Part shown: positions 9,336-15,633 of the stretch, piece by piece
Numbering within the stretch: the stretch's first letter is position 1
Layout of the letters: each line of letters begins with the position of its first letter
From: Deltaproteobacteria bacterium
GTDB taxonomy: Bacteria; Bdellovibrionota_C; UBA2361; JAAYZI01
Direction: 5' to 3'
Assembly: GCA_012514925.1 (NCBI GenBank)
Contig: JAAYZI010000266.1
Coordinates: forward strand, 1-24,224
Length of the DNA: 24,224 bases
Notes under the pieces: model-generated
The model's database searches: none
Seen by the model: the letters and a program-made list of their open reading frames with translations, nothing else
Told to the model about the DNA's origin: nothing
Translations under genes and position numbers: made by a program

Positions 9336-10034
9336 TTACATGCTCCTAAGCGCAGCCGGGTCTACCTGCACACCAGGCCCCATCGTCAACGAGAGGGTTG
9401 CCCTTTGCAAGTACACCCCCTTGCTGCTCGACGGCTTTGCTCTGTTCAAAGCGTGCACCAGCGCCGATACATTGTCTCTAATTTTCTCCCAGCCAAACGA
9501 ACCCTTTCCAACCGGCGCGTGCACAATTCCAGCTTTTTCAACCCGGTACTCAACCCGCCCCGCTTTAATTGATTTAACCGCCTCTCCAACATCCATTGTC
9601 ACAGTCCCAACTTTCGGGGAGGGCATCAGTCCGCGTGGGCCGAGGATTTTTCCGACCTTGCCGACTTGTGGCATCATATCTGGAGTGGCGATCACGCTAT
9701 CAAAATCAAGCTGCCCGCTCTTGACCATCTCAACCAAATCGTCTGCTCCAACGATATCTGCGCCAGCATCCTTAGCTTCCTGCACTTTCTCGCCCTTAGC
9801 AAAAACCGCCACACGTATGGTTTTACCAAGACCGTGAGGCAGTGGCACGCTTCCGCGCACATTCTGATCGGCCTTACGCGGATCAACCCCTAGCTTCACC
9901 GCAATCTCAACGGTTTCGTCGAATTTAGCCGACGCCGTCTCCACCAACACCTTGCACGCCTCTTCGATATCGTAAAGCTTCTGCTCTACCACTTTTTCAC
10001 TTACTTTTCTAAAGCGCTTTCCTTGCTTTGCCAT
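9336..10034 (-). CDS. rplA: Large ribosomal subunit protein uL1
   Basis: Protein of the mobile L1 stalk at the ribosomal E site. Its 232 residues match the usual 225-235. It opens with MAKQGKRFRKVSEKV and contains family-typical segments such as SVPLPHGLGKTIRVAVFAKG, the stretch KILGPRGLMPSPKVGTVT at about residues 130-147, and KAGRVEYRVEKAGIVHAPVG. The ATG is preceded by a strong GGGAGGG. It lies between rplK (34 bp upstream) and rplJ in the canonical order. Confidence 0.98.
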   Translation of the reverse strand: MAKQGKRFRKVSEKVVEQKLYDIEEACKVLVETASAKFDETVEIAVKLGVDPRKADQNVRGSVPLPHGLGKTIRVAVFAKGEKVQEAKDAGADIVGADDLVEMVKSGQLDFDSVIATPDMMPQVGKVGKILGPRGLMPSPKVGTVTMDVGEAVKSIKAGRVEYRVEKAGIVHAPVGKGSFGWEKIRDNVSALVHALNRAKPSSSKGVYLQRATLSLTMGPGVQVDPAALRSM

Positions 10035-10068
10035 ATCACAACCCTCCCCGCTTCAAGACGGGAACTAA

Positions 10069-10494
10069 TCAATCCACCACATCGATACCCATACTGCGCG
10101 CCGTCCCTGCGACCGTACGGAACGCGGACTCAGCATCATTGCAGTAAAGGTCAGGCATCTTCTTCTCAGCGATCTCTCTTACCTGCGCCGTGGTGACCTT
10201 TCCAACCTTATCGCGGTTCGGCACACCAGAGCCTTTCTCCAAACCAGCTGCTTTTTTCAGCAAAAAAGGAGTCGGTGGAGTCTTAAGCTCAAAAGTGAAA
10301 GACCGGTCTTTGTAGACCGATATAACCACCGGCAAGATCTCACCTGCCTGCTTCTGCGTTTTAGCGTTAAACTGCTTGCAGAAATCCATGATGTTAACGC
10401 CGTGCTGCCCCAGGACTGGTCCCACCGGCGGGGCCGGGTTGGCCTGTCCGGCCGGCAGCTGCAACTTAATAATGGAGGTAACTTCCTTTGCCAT
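10069..10494 (-). CDS. rplK: Large ribosomal subunit protein uL11
   Basis: Protein of the GTPase-associated centre that binds 23S rRNA next to the stalk. At 141 residues it has the standard length. The N-terminal domain carries the conserved LQLPAGQANPAPPVGPVLGQ segment with the proline-rich turn, followed by GVNIMDFCKQFNAKT. The C-terminal rRNA-binding domain includes TPPTPFLLKKAAG and ends with TARSMGIDVVD. It lies between nusG (34 bp upstream) and rplA (34 bp downstream), so it is surely cotranscribed with them. Confidence 0.98.
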   Translation of the reverse strand: MAKEVTSIIKLQLPAGQANPAPPVGPVLGQHGVNIMDFCKQFNAKTQKQAGEILPVVISVYKDRSFTFELKTPPTPFLLKKAAGLEKGSGVPNRDKVGKVTTAQVREIAEKKMPDLYCNDAESAFRTVAGTARSMGIDVVD

Positions 10495-10528
10495 TTTTTA
10501 ATACTTCCCTACTTTAAATTTCTCCGCT

Positions 10529-11338
10529 TTAACACTTCTCCACTTGTACAAAATCGAACTCTACCGGAGTAGCTCGCCCAAAAATGCTGATTAAGACACG
10601 TACTTTCCCCTTATCCGGCTTAACTTCCTCAACTGTTCCATTGAAATCCGAAAATGGCCCATCCACCACTTTCACAGTCTCTCCCTGCTCAAACTTCATC
10701 CTTGAGCGCGGGGAAGCGGAACCTTCCTCAATCTGACCTAAGATTCGGTTGACTTCTTCTTCCTCCAACGGCAGTGGCGCAGTCTTATCTCCCACGAACC
10801 CGGAAATCTTAGGAGTCTCCCTAACCAAGTGCCAGGTGTCCTCGTTTAGGATCATCTGAACCAAAATGTAGCCAGGAAAGAATTTGCGGCTGGACGTGCG
10901 TTTCTGGCCACGTACCAACTCCACAACCGTTTCCTGAGGAACTTGCATGTCTCCAAAATACTCTTCAAAGCCCATGGCGCGCACCCGCTCCCAAAGGGAC
11001 TTAACTACTTTCATTTCATAACCCGAGTACGCGTTCACCACGTACCATCGCATGCGCGGATCAGAAGAGCGCTTCGGCCTATCTTCATCATCTTGCGGTT
11101 GTGGATCTTCCAATGGCGACTCTTCCGCGGCCTGCTCCGTGACGATCTCTTCCCCCTTCGCCGTCTCTTCCGAGGCCTGCTCCAGAGGCTGCTCTGTAGG
11201 TTGCCCTGCTTGTTCCGCCACAGTCTCTACACTATGCGCAGTCTCACCATCCGTACCGGAAACACCACACTCACCTTGCTCTCTCCCTACCGAACCGTCC
11301 TCAAGGCCTTCACCAATCTTTTGATCTTCAATACTCAT
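10529..11338 (-). CDS. nusG: Transcription termination/antitermination factor NusG with long acidic N-terminal extension
   Basis: Elongation factor that binds RNA polymerase and links it to Rho or the ribosome. The 269-residue product has a normal NusG core from Met96: the NGN domain begins MRWYVVNAYSGYE, continues with KRTSSRKFFPGYILVQM (about 146-162), and the C-terminal KOW domain covers about 215-269 with VVDGPFSDFNGTVEEV. Residues 1-95 precede the core, with 27 Asp/Glu against 7 Lys/Arg, and look disordered. An internal start at Met96 (ATG at 11053) lacks a Shine-Dalgarno sequence and the extension stays in frame, so I take it as real. The distal GGGGG before the ATG at 11338 is about 13 bases away, so start choice is not beyond doubt. 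It lies 30 bp after secE. Confidence 0.96.
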   Translation of the reverse strand: MSIEDQKIGEGLEDGSVGREQGECGVSGTDGETAHSVETVAEQAGQPTEQPLEQASEETAKGEEIVTEQAAEESPLEDPQPQDDEDRPKRSSDPRMRWYVVNAYSGYEMKVVKSLWERVRAMGFEEYFGDMQVPQETVVELVRGQKRTSSRKFFPGYILVQMILNEDTWHLVRETPKISGFVGDKTAPLPLEEEEVNRILGQIEEGSASPRSRMKFEQGETVKVVDGPFSDFNGTVEEVKPDKGKVRVLISIFGRATPVEFDFVQVEKC

Positions 11339-11368
11339 CGAGCTTCAAAGCCCCCTTCCGCTGCAAAG

Positions 11369-11587
11369 CTAGGTCAACACCACCATCATCAAGCGGTCAA
11401 AAATCAAATCGAACAACGCTAGAACTAAAGACACCAAAAGCACAATGAAGAGCGTCACCGCCGTGGCCTGAATAGTTTCCTGCCTGGTGGGCCGGACCAC
11501 CTTCTTAAGCTCATTGCGACACTCCACAAGGAATTGCGCGCCACGCGCGAATATCGAACGATTTTTTATCTCCCCCCGCTCACTCAT
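11369..11587 (-). CDS. secE: Preprotein translocase subunit SecE
   Basis: Small inner-membrane subunit that clamps SecY in the Sec protein-export channel. It has 72 residues, of the short single-span type. The amphipathic helix with the family signature FLVECRNELKKVVRPTRQE (about 19-37) precedes one membrane helix, VTLFIVLLVSLVLALFDLIF (about 44-63). It is the first gene of the nusG-ribosomal-rpoBC transcript. Its leader contains a possible pair of exclusive hairpins (see the entry at 11590-11624). The usual upstream neighbours tuf, tRNA-Trp and rpmG do not directly precede it. Confidence 0.95.
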   Translation of the reverse strand: MSERGEIKNRSIFARGAQFLVECRNELKKVVRPTRQETIQATAVTLFIVLLVSLVLALFDLIFDRLMMVVLT

Positions 11588-11589
11588 AC

Positions 11590-11624
11590 CTGGTGTTCCC
11601 TAAACACTGGTGTCTAAACACCAG
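11590..11624 (-). promoter_or_regulatory. Possible alternative hairpins in the secE leader
   Basis: On the minus strand CTGGTGT (rc of 11618-11624) can pair with ACACCAG at 11607-11613 in a perfect seven-base stem with a four-base loop. A second copy of the partner, ACACCAG at 11590-11596, lies only a few bases before the secE ATG and could pair with the same CTGGTGT instead, closing off the start region. Two exclusive structures are therefore possible; that they regulate secE translation is inference. Confidence 0.35.
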
Positions 11625-11881
11625 CAGACTCAGACCTACTTCGCTAAGCCAACTTTTTGCCTCTGCGGTGCCTATATCTTTTTACCTCTGGTGCAGCATC
11701 CCCGCCGCATCCTTAAACCGATAAGTGCAACCCACTAGAGCAAACCTCCGTGAGCACCCTCAGATCCAGCTAGAAACCGAAGGATACACGAACCGTGCAA
11801 AATAAACAGGCTATGCAAAATAATCTATCGATCCGTCCCTTTAAGGCAGACCCCGACTGCTTGCGTCAGAAGCAGACGGGA

Positions 11882-11910
11882 ACACTAGCAAAAGTAAATA
11901 CTAAGCGCAA
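11882..11910 (-). promoter_or_regulatory. Candidate promoter for the secE operon
   Basis: On the minus strand TTGCGC (11905-11910) and TAGTGT (11882-11887) are separated by exactly 17 bases. Matches to the sigma-70 consensus are moderate, and the site lies about 295 bp before secE. The operon must have a promoter in this spacer, but other sites could serve. Confidence 0.3.
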
Positions 11911-12164
11911 ATAGACCGGGACTCTTTTTTAAAAATATTCGACAAGCGCTCCTCCCTCACTGCTATGTAAGACACGACCTAAGAAAAATCGCCATTTTTC
12001 AAGCAATTACCAAATGGGAGTCCCCCCTACCTTGAACGTCGCCTCCAAATGGAGCGTGCAGTTACGGCCCCCCTGGGAGTAAATCTTAGCGCCAGGTGCG
12101 GCATGCCTTCTGCTGGCTTCTAAACAGGGGCCTATGCTCGAGACCTCTATACAAAGCCCGCTGT

Positions 12165-12208
12165 AAAGGAGGTGTTCTATGAGATTGATTATGCAATTTT
12201 TGTTTTAA
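12165..12208 (+). CDS. Possible nine-residue leader peptide with perfect Shine-Dalgarno
   Basis: AAAGGAGGTG at 12165-12174 is fully complementary to the usual 3' end of 16S rRNA and stands four bases before an ATG at 12179. The frame reads MRLIMQFLF and stops with TAA at 12206-12208. It lies 130 bp upstream of the beta-helix gene, on the same strand and before the palindromes. Such a strong ribosome site contrasts with the weak sites of most genes in this window. It could be a leader peptide, the stump of a deleted gene, or chance; no codon bias typical of amino-acid attenuation is visible. Confidence 0.3.
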
Positions 12209-12238
12209 GCCTCTAGGCGGTAACTCGGAATTAATTTC

Positions 12239-12258
12239 ACTTTCTCCGGAGAAAGTAA
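12239..12258. repeat. Flanking palindrome, left copy
   Basis: ACTTTCTCCGGAGAAAGTAA here is identical over 20 bp to the sequence at 14769-14788. The perfect palindromic core is 18 bp (12239-12256), with no spacer at its centre. The two copies bracket the beta-helix gene, and I saw no third copy in the window. No T tract follows, so it is not a plain terminator. It could be a regulator's operator or a boundary mark of an inserted segment. Confidence 0.85.
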
Positions 12259-12300
12259 TATTCATGTAAACGGATACAGTATCCGTTTACATGAATATTA
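12256..12300. repeat. 45-bp inverted repeat with 22-bp perfect arms
   Basis: The left arm at 12256-12277 starts TAATATTCATG and ends GGATAC; after a single A at 12278, the right arm at 12279-12300 is its exact reverse complement. It shares one base with the end of the 18-bp palindrome and ends 37 bp before the beta-helix start. Possible roles are a large operator, a cruciform-forming site or a stem in the transcript; there is no T tract for termination. Confidence 0.9.
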
Positions 12301-12337
12301 AATTAGGTGATTACAATCTGTTACCAGTGCGATTATC

Positions 12338-14608
12338 ATGAAAACATGCTTCCAAATACGCGTTAGCCTGGTTCTGTCGGCCTTACTACTTTTTACACAG
12401 CAAGCCGCTGCCACTGACACAGTACGCATCACTACCGCCTGGCTAAACCAACGAGGAAGTCCGCCTTACCTCCTCGACAAGTCAAACACAACGTATATCC
12501 TCGACACCGATGTTACCGTAAACGGTACTGCATTTTTATTGGGGAGCGCGGCTGGTCCAGTCAAGAATGTGACCGTGGACTTAAACGGTCACACAATAAC
12601 GTACGCGAACATGGACTTCACGGGTGTGCAAAATCCCGGCTTCGAACAGGCCGGCGCGACAGCCTCTGTACCACTCGGCTGGGATCTAAGTCACGCCCCA
12701 CACGCTGCGCGGCAGAGTTCCGACGAGAATCTTTTCCTGGATGATTACTCTCTGAAGTTACAATCGGTAAACGGCGTTGAGGAGTATGTGCTTTCCAGCC
12801 CTGTGTACCTGCCTGCCGCGGGCCGCTACGCCGTAACAGCCGAGGTGCGCGGCGGACCATACCCCCATCTCAGATCGCGGCTGGATGTGGAAGGTATCAG
12901 CATCACCTGCGGCAACACAGTAAGCAATATGCACACTAATTATACGGGCGATATGCTTTGGGGGCTAATCTGCGAGTTTGATGTAGAGGCTCCAATTACT
13001 GTACGCGCCAAGGTGATTGTCGGCAGCAATGATGCCACCCGCACCACTACTTTGCACGTAGATGAAATGGATATCCGTCCGATTAGCGATAATGTCGGCG
13101 CCCGCAAACTCGGCATGGCTGCCATTGCACCCTACGGATGGAACTCTGCTGTTTCGGAAATAAAAAACGGAAGGATCATCCAAGGGCGTTCTAAGGCTGT
13201 CTACTCCTCGGCTATCAAATCAGCTACCTCCAGCCTTTCGCAAACACGCACATCTCTGCATGACCTCACCATTATCACAAACGGGATAAACAGTCAGAAC
13301 ATCGATGAAGTATGGAGTGGTAACCTGGATATTTATAACAACTACCTCGAAGCCAATGGAAAGACTCCGCTAAATCGCCAGTACCCCTTCGCTATGATCG
13401 ACTTGGGGCGTACTCCTGGCGGCAATCGCATCTACAACAATACTCTTATGAATGGTCCGCACATGGGGATTAATCACGGCAACGCCACCGGAGGGAAGCT
13501 TAATCCGCAGCGTAGTTATATCTACAACAACACCATTAAGACGAGAATGGTGGCCAGTAATGGATTCGCCATAGGCGCTGGTGGTAATCTGGAAGTTTAC
13601 GATAACAAGATCCAACCGATCCAGGGTCACGGCATCGGCGTCGGCCGAAACTCTGACGACTTAAAGATATATAATAACTTGATTGAACCCAAGACTTGGC
13701 CCTGCAGCGAGTACTCAACTTATTTTTATCCCAGCCCGGCACACGGCATACGTATTAAAAACTATGATACCGGCTCGATTGAGAATCTTGAGATCTACGG
13801 CAACATCATCCGCGGCACCACCTTGCCGCAAAAACCGAATTGTCACACTAAGGTGACCGGCATCTGTAACTATCTCGCTGATGATAAAGAAGGGCAGCTC
13901 TCACAGAACGTAAAGATCCATGATAATGATGTCTCGGTTGTCACAGACGATTACCTGCATCAGCATGCCGTGGCCATAAATATCCAGGGGCAAGGGGAGG
14001 TCTACAACAACACTTTTAAGAGCAATCATATCGTAGTAGAACTTTCCGGATCAGACGGTGGTGGGGCGGCTAATTATAAACGTTTTGCTTCTAATACCCT
14101 GGTAAAAGCGCAGAACGCGCAGCCTGGTTTTCATGCCCTGCGCTATGGTTATTTTTCGCCCCGCGATAACACTTTTCTAGACACTCGTCTGCAAAATGGC
14201 GCCAGCCTAAAGGACATAGCCTTGGGGGTAAAAAATAATGGCGGGATTAATAAGGAGAAGATTCTTACTCATCTGCGCGTTAACTGGTATCTGCGGGTGC
14301 ATGTACAAGATGGGCAGGGCTCACCCATAGCAGGGGCGGTCGCGACGTTAGTCAACAAAAACGGAGTTTCGCAGCAATTTATCGCTGACACAGAGGGAAA
14401 TATCTCGGCGGAGCTCGAAGAGTACGATTACACTTATGATACCAAGGGCGCATATGTGTACTCTGCGCCTTATACGCTCCGAGTCGCAAAGCCCGGATAT
14501 CTAGAACACACGGAGACCGTAGATCTAAGCAGCTCCACTGACCGTACGGTACTACTTCGCAGCCACACCCTCGCACCTGCAGCGCCCCAACGCCTGCGGC
14601 TGCAGTGA
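12338..14608 (+). CDS. Secreted right-handed parallel beta-helix protein with inserted jelly-roll-like module
   Basis: The 756-residue product is probably exported: residues 1-25 form a Sec signal peptide with an AAA-T cleavage region. A beta-helix cap typical of pectate-lyase-like proteins follows (VTVDLNGHTITY, 78-89). Residues 98-250 begin NPGFEQAG and look like a carbohydrate-binding jelly-roll module inserted after the first turns. From about 275 to 620 at least eight coils share the pattern [IV][YH][ND]N, for example DIYNNYLEA, RIYNNTLMN, KIYNNLIEP and EVYNNTFKS. The C-terminal 650-742 (YLRVHVQDGQGSPIAGAVATL) resembles a carboxypeptidase-regulatory Ig-like domain. A polysaccharide-binding or polysaccharide-cleaving role fits, but no catalytic residues can be named. 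No Shine-Dalgarno sequence precedes the ATG. It lies alone between secE and tRNA genes, bracketed by palindromes. Confidence 0.85.
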   Translation: MKTCFQIRVSLVLSALLLFTQQAAATDTVRITTAWLNQRGSPPYLLDKSNTTYILDTDVTVNGTAFLLGSAAGPVKNVTVDLNGHTITYANMDFTGVQNPGFEQAGATASVPLGWDLSHAPHAARQSSDENLFLDDYSLKLQSVNGVEEYVLSSPVYLPAAGRYAVTAEVRGGPYPHLRSRLDVEGISITCGNTVSNMHTNYTGDMLWGLICEFDVEAPITVRAKVIVGSNDATRTTTLHVDEMDIRPISDNVGARKLGMAAIAPYGWNSAVSEIKNGRIIQGRSKAVYSSAIKSATSSLSQTRTSLHDLTIITNGINSQNIDEVWSGNLDIYNNYLEANGKTPLNRQYPFAMIDLGRTPGGNRIYNNTLMNGPHMGINHGNATGGKLNPQRSYIYNNTIKTRMVASNGFAIGAGGNLEVYDNKIQPIQGHGIGVGRNSDDLKIYNNLIEPKTWPCSEYSTYFYPSPAHGIRIKNYDTGSIENLEIYGNIIRGTTLPQKPNCHTKVTGICNYLADDKEGQLSQNVKIHDNDVSVVTDDYLHQHAVAINIQGQGEVYNNTFKSNHIVVELSGSDGGGAANYKRFASNTLVKAQNAQPGFHALRYGYFSPRDNTFLDTRLQNGASLKDIALGVKNNGGINKEKILTHLRVNWYLRVHVQDGQGSPIAGAVATLVNKNGVSQQFIADTEGNISAELEEYDYTYDTKGAYVYSAPYTLRVAKPGYLEHTETVDLSSSTDRTVLLRSHTLAPAAPQRLRLQ

Positions 14609-14892
14609 CCTACACGACGCTGACATTTGAAGCGGCGTCTAAAAGAGTTCGAGATGCTGACCAACCGGTGGGCTTTTTAAGAAAAATATTCTCATCTTTA
14701 AATTTCGCAAGCTTCTAACAGCCACGACTAAATAAACTGCCTCCAGTTGCCGAAATCAACCCATATTTACTTTCTCCGGAGAAAGTAAACACAACTCCAT
14801 GGCATCACCGAAGCTGGGAACGTAAATCTGTGAACCTTCACTCTCCGGCAAGCGCCACGCAGCGTAGTCGCCTAGTATTGGACCACTCAAAC
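14609..14892. other. Spacer between the beta-helix gene and tRNA-Trp
   Basis: This 284-bp stretch shows no gene. A five-base-pair hairpin GACGC/GCGTC (14616-14639) follows the beta-helix stop, without a T tract. The region around 14660-14720 is AT-rich, and the right copy of the flanking palindrome lies at 14766-14789. Confidence 0.6.
14766..14789. repeat. Flanking palindrome, right copy
   Basis: A perfect 24-bp palindrome, TTTACTTTCTCC followed by its reverse complement. Its 20 bases at 14769-14788 are identical to 12239-12258. It stands 158 bp after the beta-helix stop and about 100 bp from the 3' end of tRNA-Trp. Confidence 0.9.
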
Positions 14893-14968
14893 TGGCACGT
14901 GTGGAGGGACTCGAACCCCCGACCGGCGGATTTGGAATCCGCTGCTCTACCAACTGAGCTACACACGT
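14893..14968 (-). tRNA. tRNA-Trp (anticodon CCA)
   Basis: The acceptor stem ACGTGTG/CACACGT is perfect, with discriminator G and an encoded CCA end. The D arm has GCTCAGTTGGTAGAGC and the T arm GGGGGTTCGAGTCCCTC. The anticodon loop TTCCAAA lies in the stem GCGGA/TCCGC, so the anticodon is CCA. In many bacteria this gene lies between tuf and secE; here the beta-helix gene separates it from secE. Confidence 0.97.
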
Positions 14969-15008
14969 AACTGTGGTTTTCGATTTGCCGCAGGCGTAGC
15001 AAATAAAG

Positions 15009-15084
<76 letters not shown>

Positions 15085-15098
15085 AACCGTAAACCCAC

Positions 15099-15126
15099 AC
15101 AATACCGTAACCATTGTTTTTTTCAA
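15099..15126 (-). promoter_or_regulatory. Promoter for tRNA-Thr/tRNA-Trp
   Basis: On the minus strand TTGAAA (15121-15126) and TATTGT (15099-15104) are 16 bases apart, close to the sigma-70 consensus. Start of transcription would be expected near 15092, some eight bases before the mature tRNA-Thr 5' end. Confidence 0.6.
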
Positions 15127-15314
15127 GACATTAAGGGGCGCGGCGACGTTTGCCCAATGGCTCTCAAACAAGAGACACAACCCTTCCGCACGCACTAACA
15201 CGTCAATATTGTTTAAATATCGCCCTGACCTATTCCATACTTTGGCTAATTCTTGTAAAATCCATGTTTTTACGATTAAGTTCCTAAGGCGCGTGCTAGG
15301 TCCAATCAAATCGT

Positions 15315-15390
15315 GCGGGAGTAGCTCAATTGGTAGAGCATCACCCTTCCAAGGTGAGGGTCGCGAGTTCGAACCTCGTCTCCCGCTCCA
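15315..15390 (+). tRNA. tRNA-Gly (anticodon TCC)
   Basis: The acceptor stem GCGGGAG/CTCCCGC is perfect, with discriminator T and encoded CCA. The anticodon loop CTTCCAA in stem TCACC/GGTGA gives TCC. It runs divergently from tRNA-Thr, and tRNA-Tyr follows 40 bp later on the same strand. No convincing promoter was found in the 230 bp before it. Confidence 0.97.
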
Positions 15391-15430
15391 TTGTGCTCTG
15401 CACGGCCGTGCCTGAAGAGGGACCGATTGC

Positions 15431-15513
15431 GGTGAGGTGTCCGAGTGGCTAAAGGAGGCAGACTGTAAATCTGCTAGCGTAAGCTTACGGGGGTTCGAAT
15501 CCCTCCCTCACCA
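15431..15513 (+). tRNA. tRNA-Tyr (anticodon GTA)
   Basis: A class II tRNA of 83 bases with long variable arm AGCGTAAGCTTAC. The acceptor stem GGTGAGG/CCTCACC ends with discriminator A, and no CCA is encoded, unlike the other four tRNAs here; CCA would have to be added by the nucleotidyltransferase. The anticodon loop CTGTAAA in stem CAGA/TCTG gives GTA. A T-rich tandem repeat follows directly. Confidence 0.97.
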
Positions 15514-15551
15514 TTTTTTTGATCTTATTTTTTTGATCTTATTTTTGATCT
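15514..15551. repeat. 14-bp tandem repeat, 2.7 copies, after tRNA-Tyr
   Basis: TTTTTTTGATCTTA occurs at 15514-15527 and again at 15528-15541, followed by a partial unit TTTTTGATCT to 15551. Each unit begins with a T tract, so the array may end transcription of the tRNA-Gly/tRNA-Tyr pair, even though there is no hairpin apart from the tRNA itself. Confidence 0.9.
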
Positions 15552-15633
15552 CGAACTTCTACTTACTCCCGCTTGATCTCCACCACGCTAGTGGCTCAAT
15601 CGTAACGCTTTGGAAAAAATACTGTAGCTTATA

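Larger units (their letters stand above)
11588..12337. other. 750-bp spacer between secE and the beta-helix gene
   Basis: This divergent spacer holds no recognisable protein gene. It must contain the promoter of the secE-rpoC operon (minus) and the control region of the beta-helix gene (plus). What can be seen: a leader hairpin next to secE, a candidate minus promoter, a short hairpin CTGCTT/AAGCAG at about 11857-11875, a nine-codon ORF with a perfect Shine-Dalgarno sequence (12165-12208), an 18-bp palindrome at 12239-12256 and a 45-bp inverted repeat at 12256-12300. No remnant of tuf or rpmG was recognised in it. Confidence 0.8.

Noticed and set aside
10943..11422. 159-codon plus-strand ORF opposite nusG/secE
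   Set aside because: Mirror of the repetitive acidic coding sequence of nusG; no independent support.
12239..12256. Palindromes as Rho-independent terminators
   Set aside because: Neither copy has a T tract on either strand and there is no central loop; terminator function is not supported by sequence.
12338..14608. Beta-helix protein as phage tailspike or autotransporter
   Set aside because: No phage neighbours and no C-terminal beta-barrel; a signal peptide and Ig-like C-terminus fit an ordinary secreted protein better.
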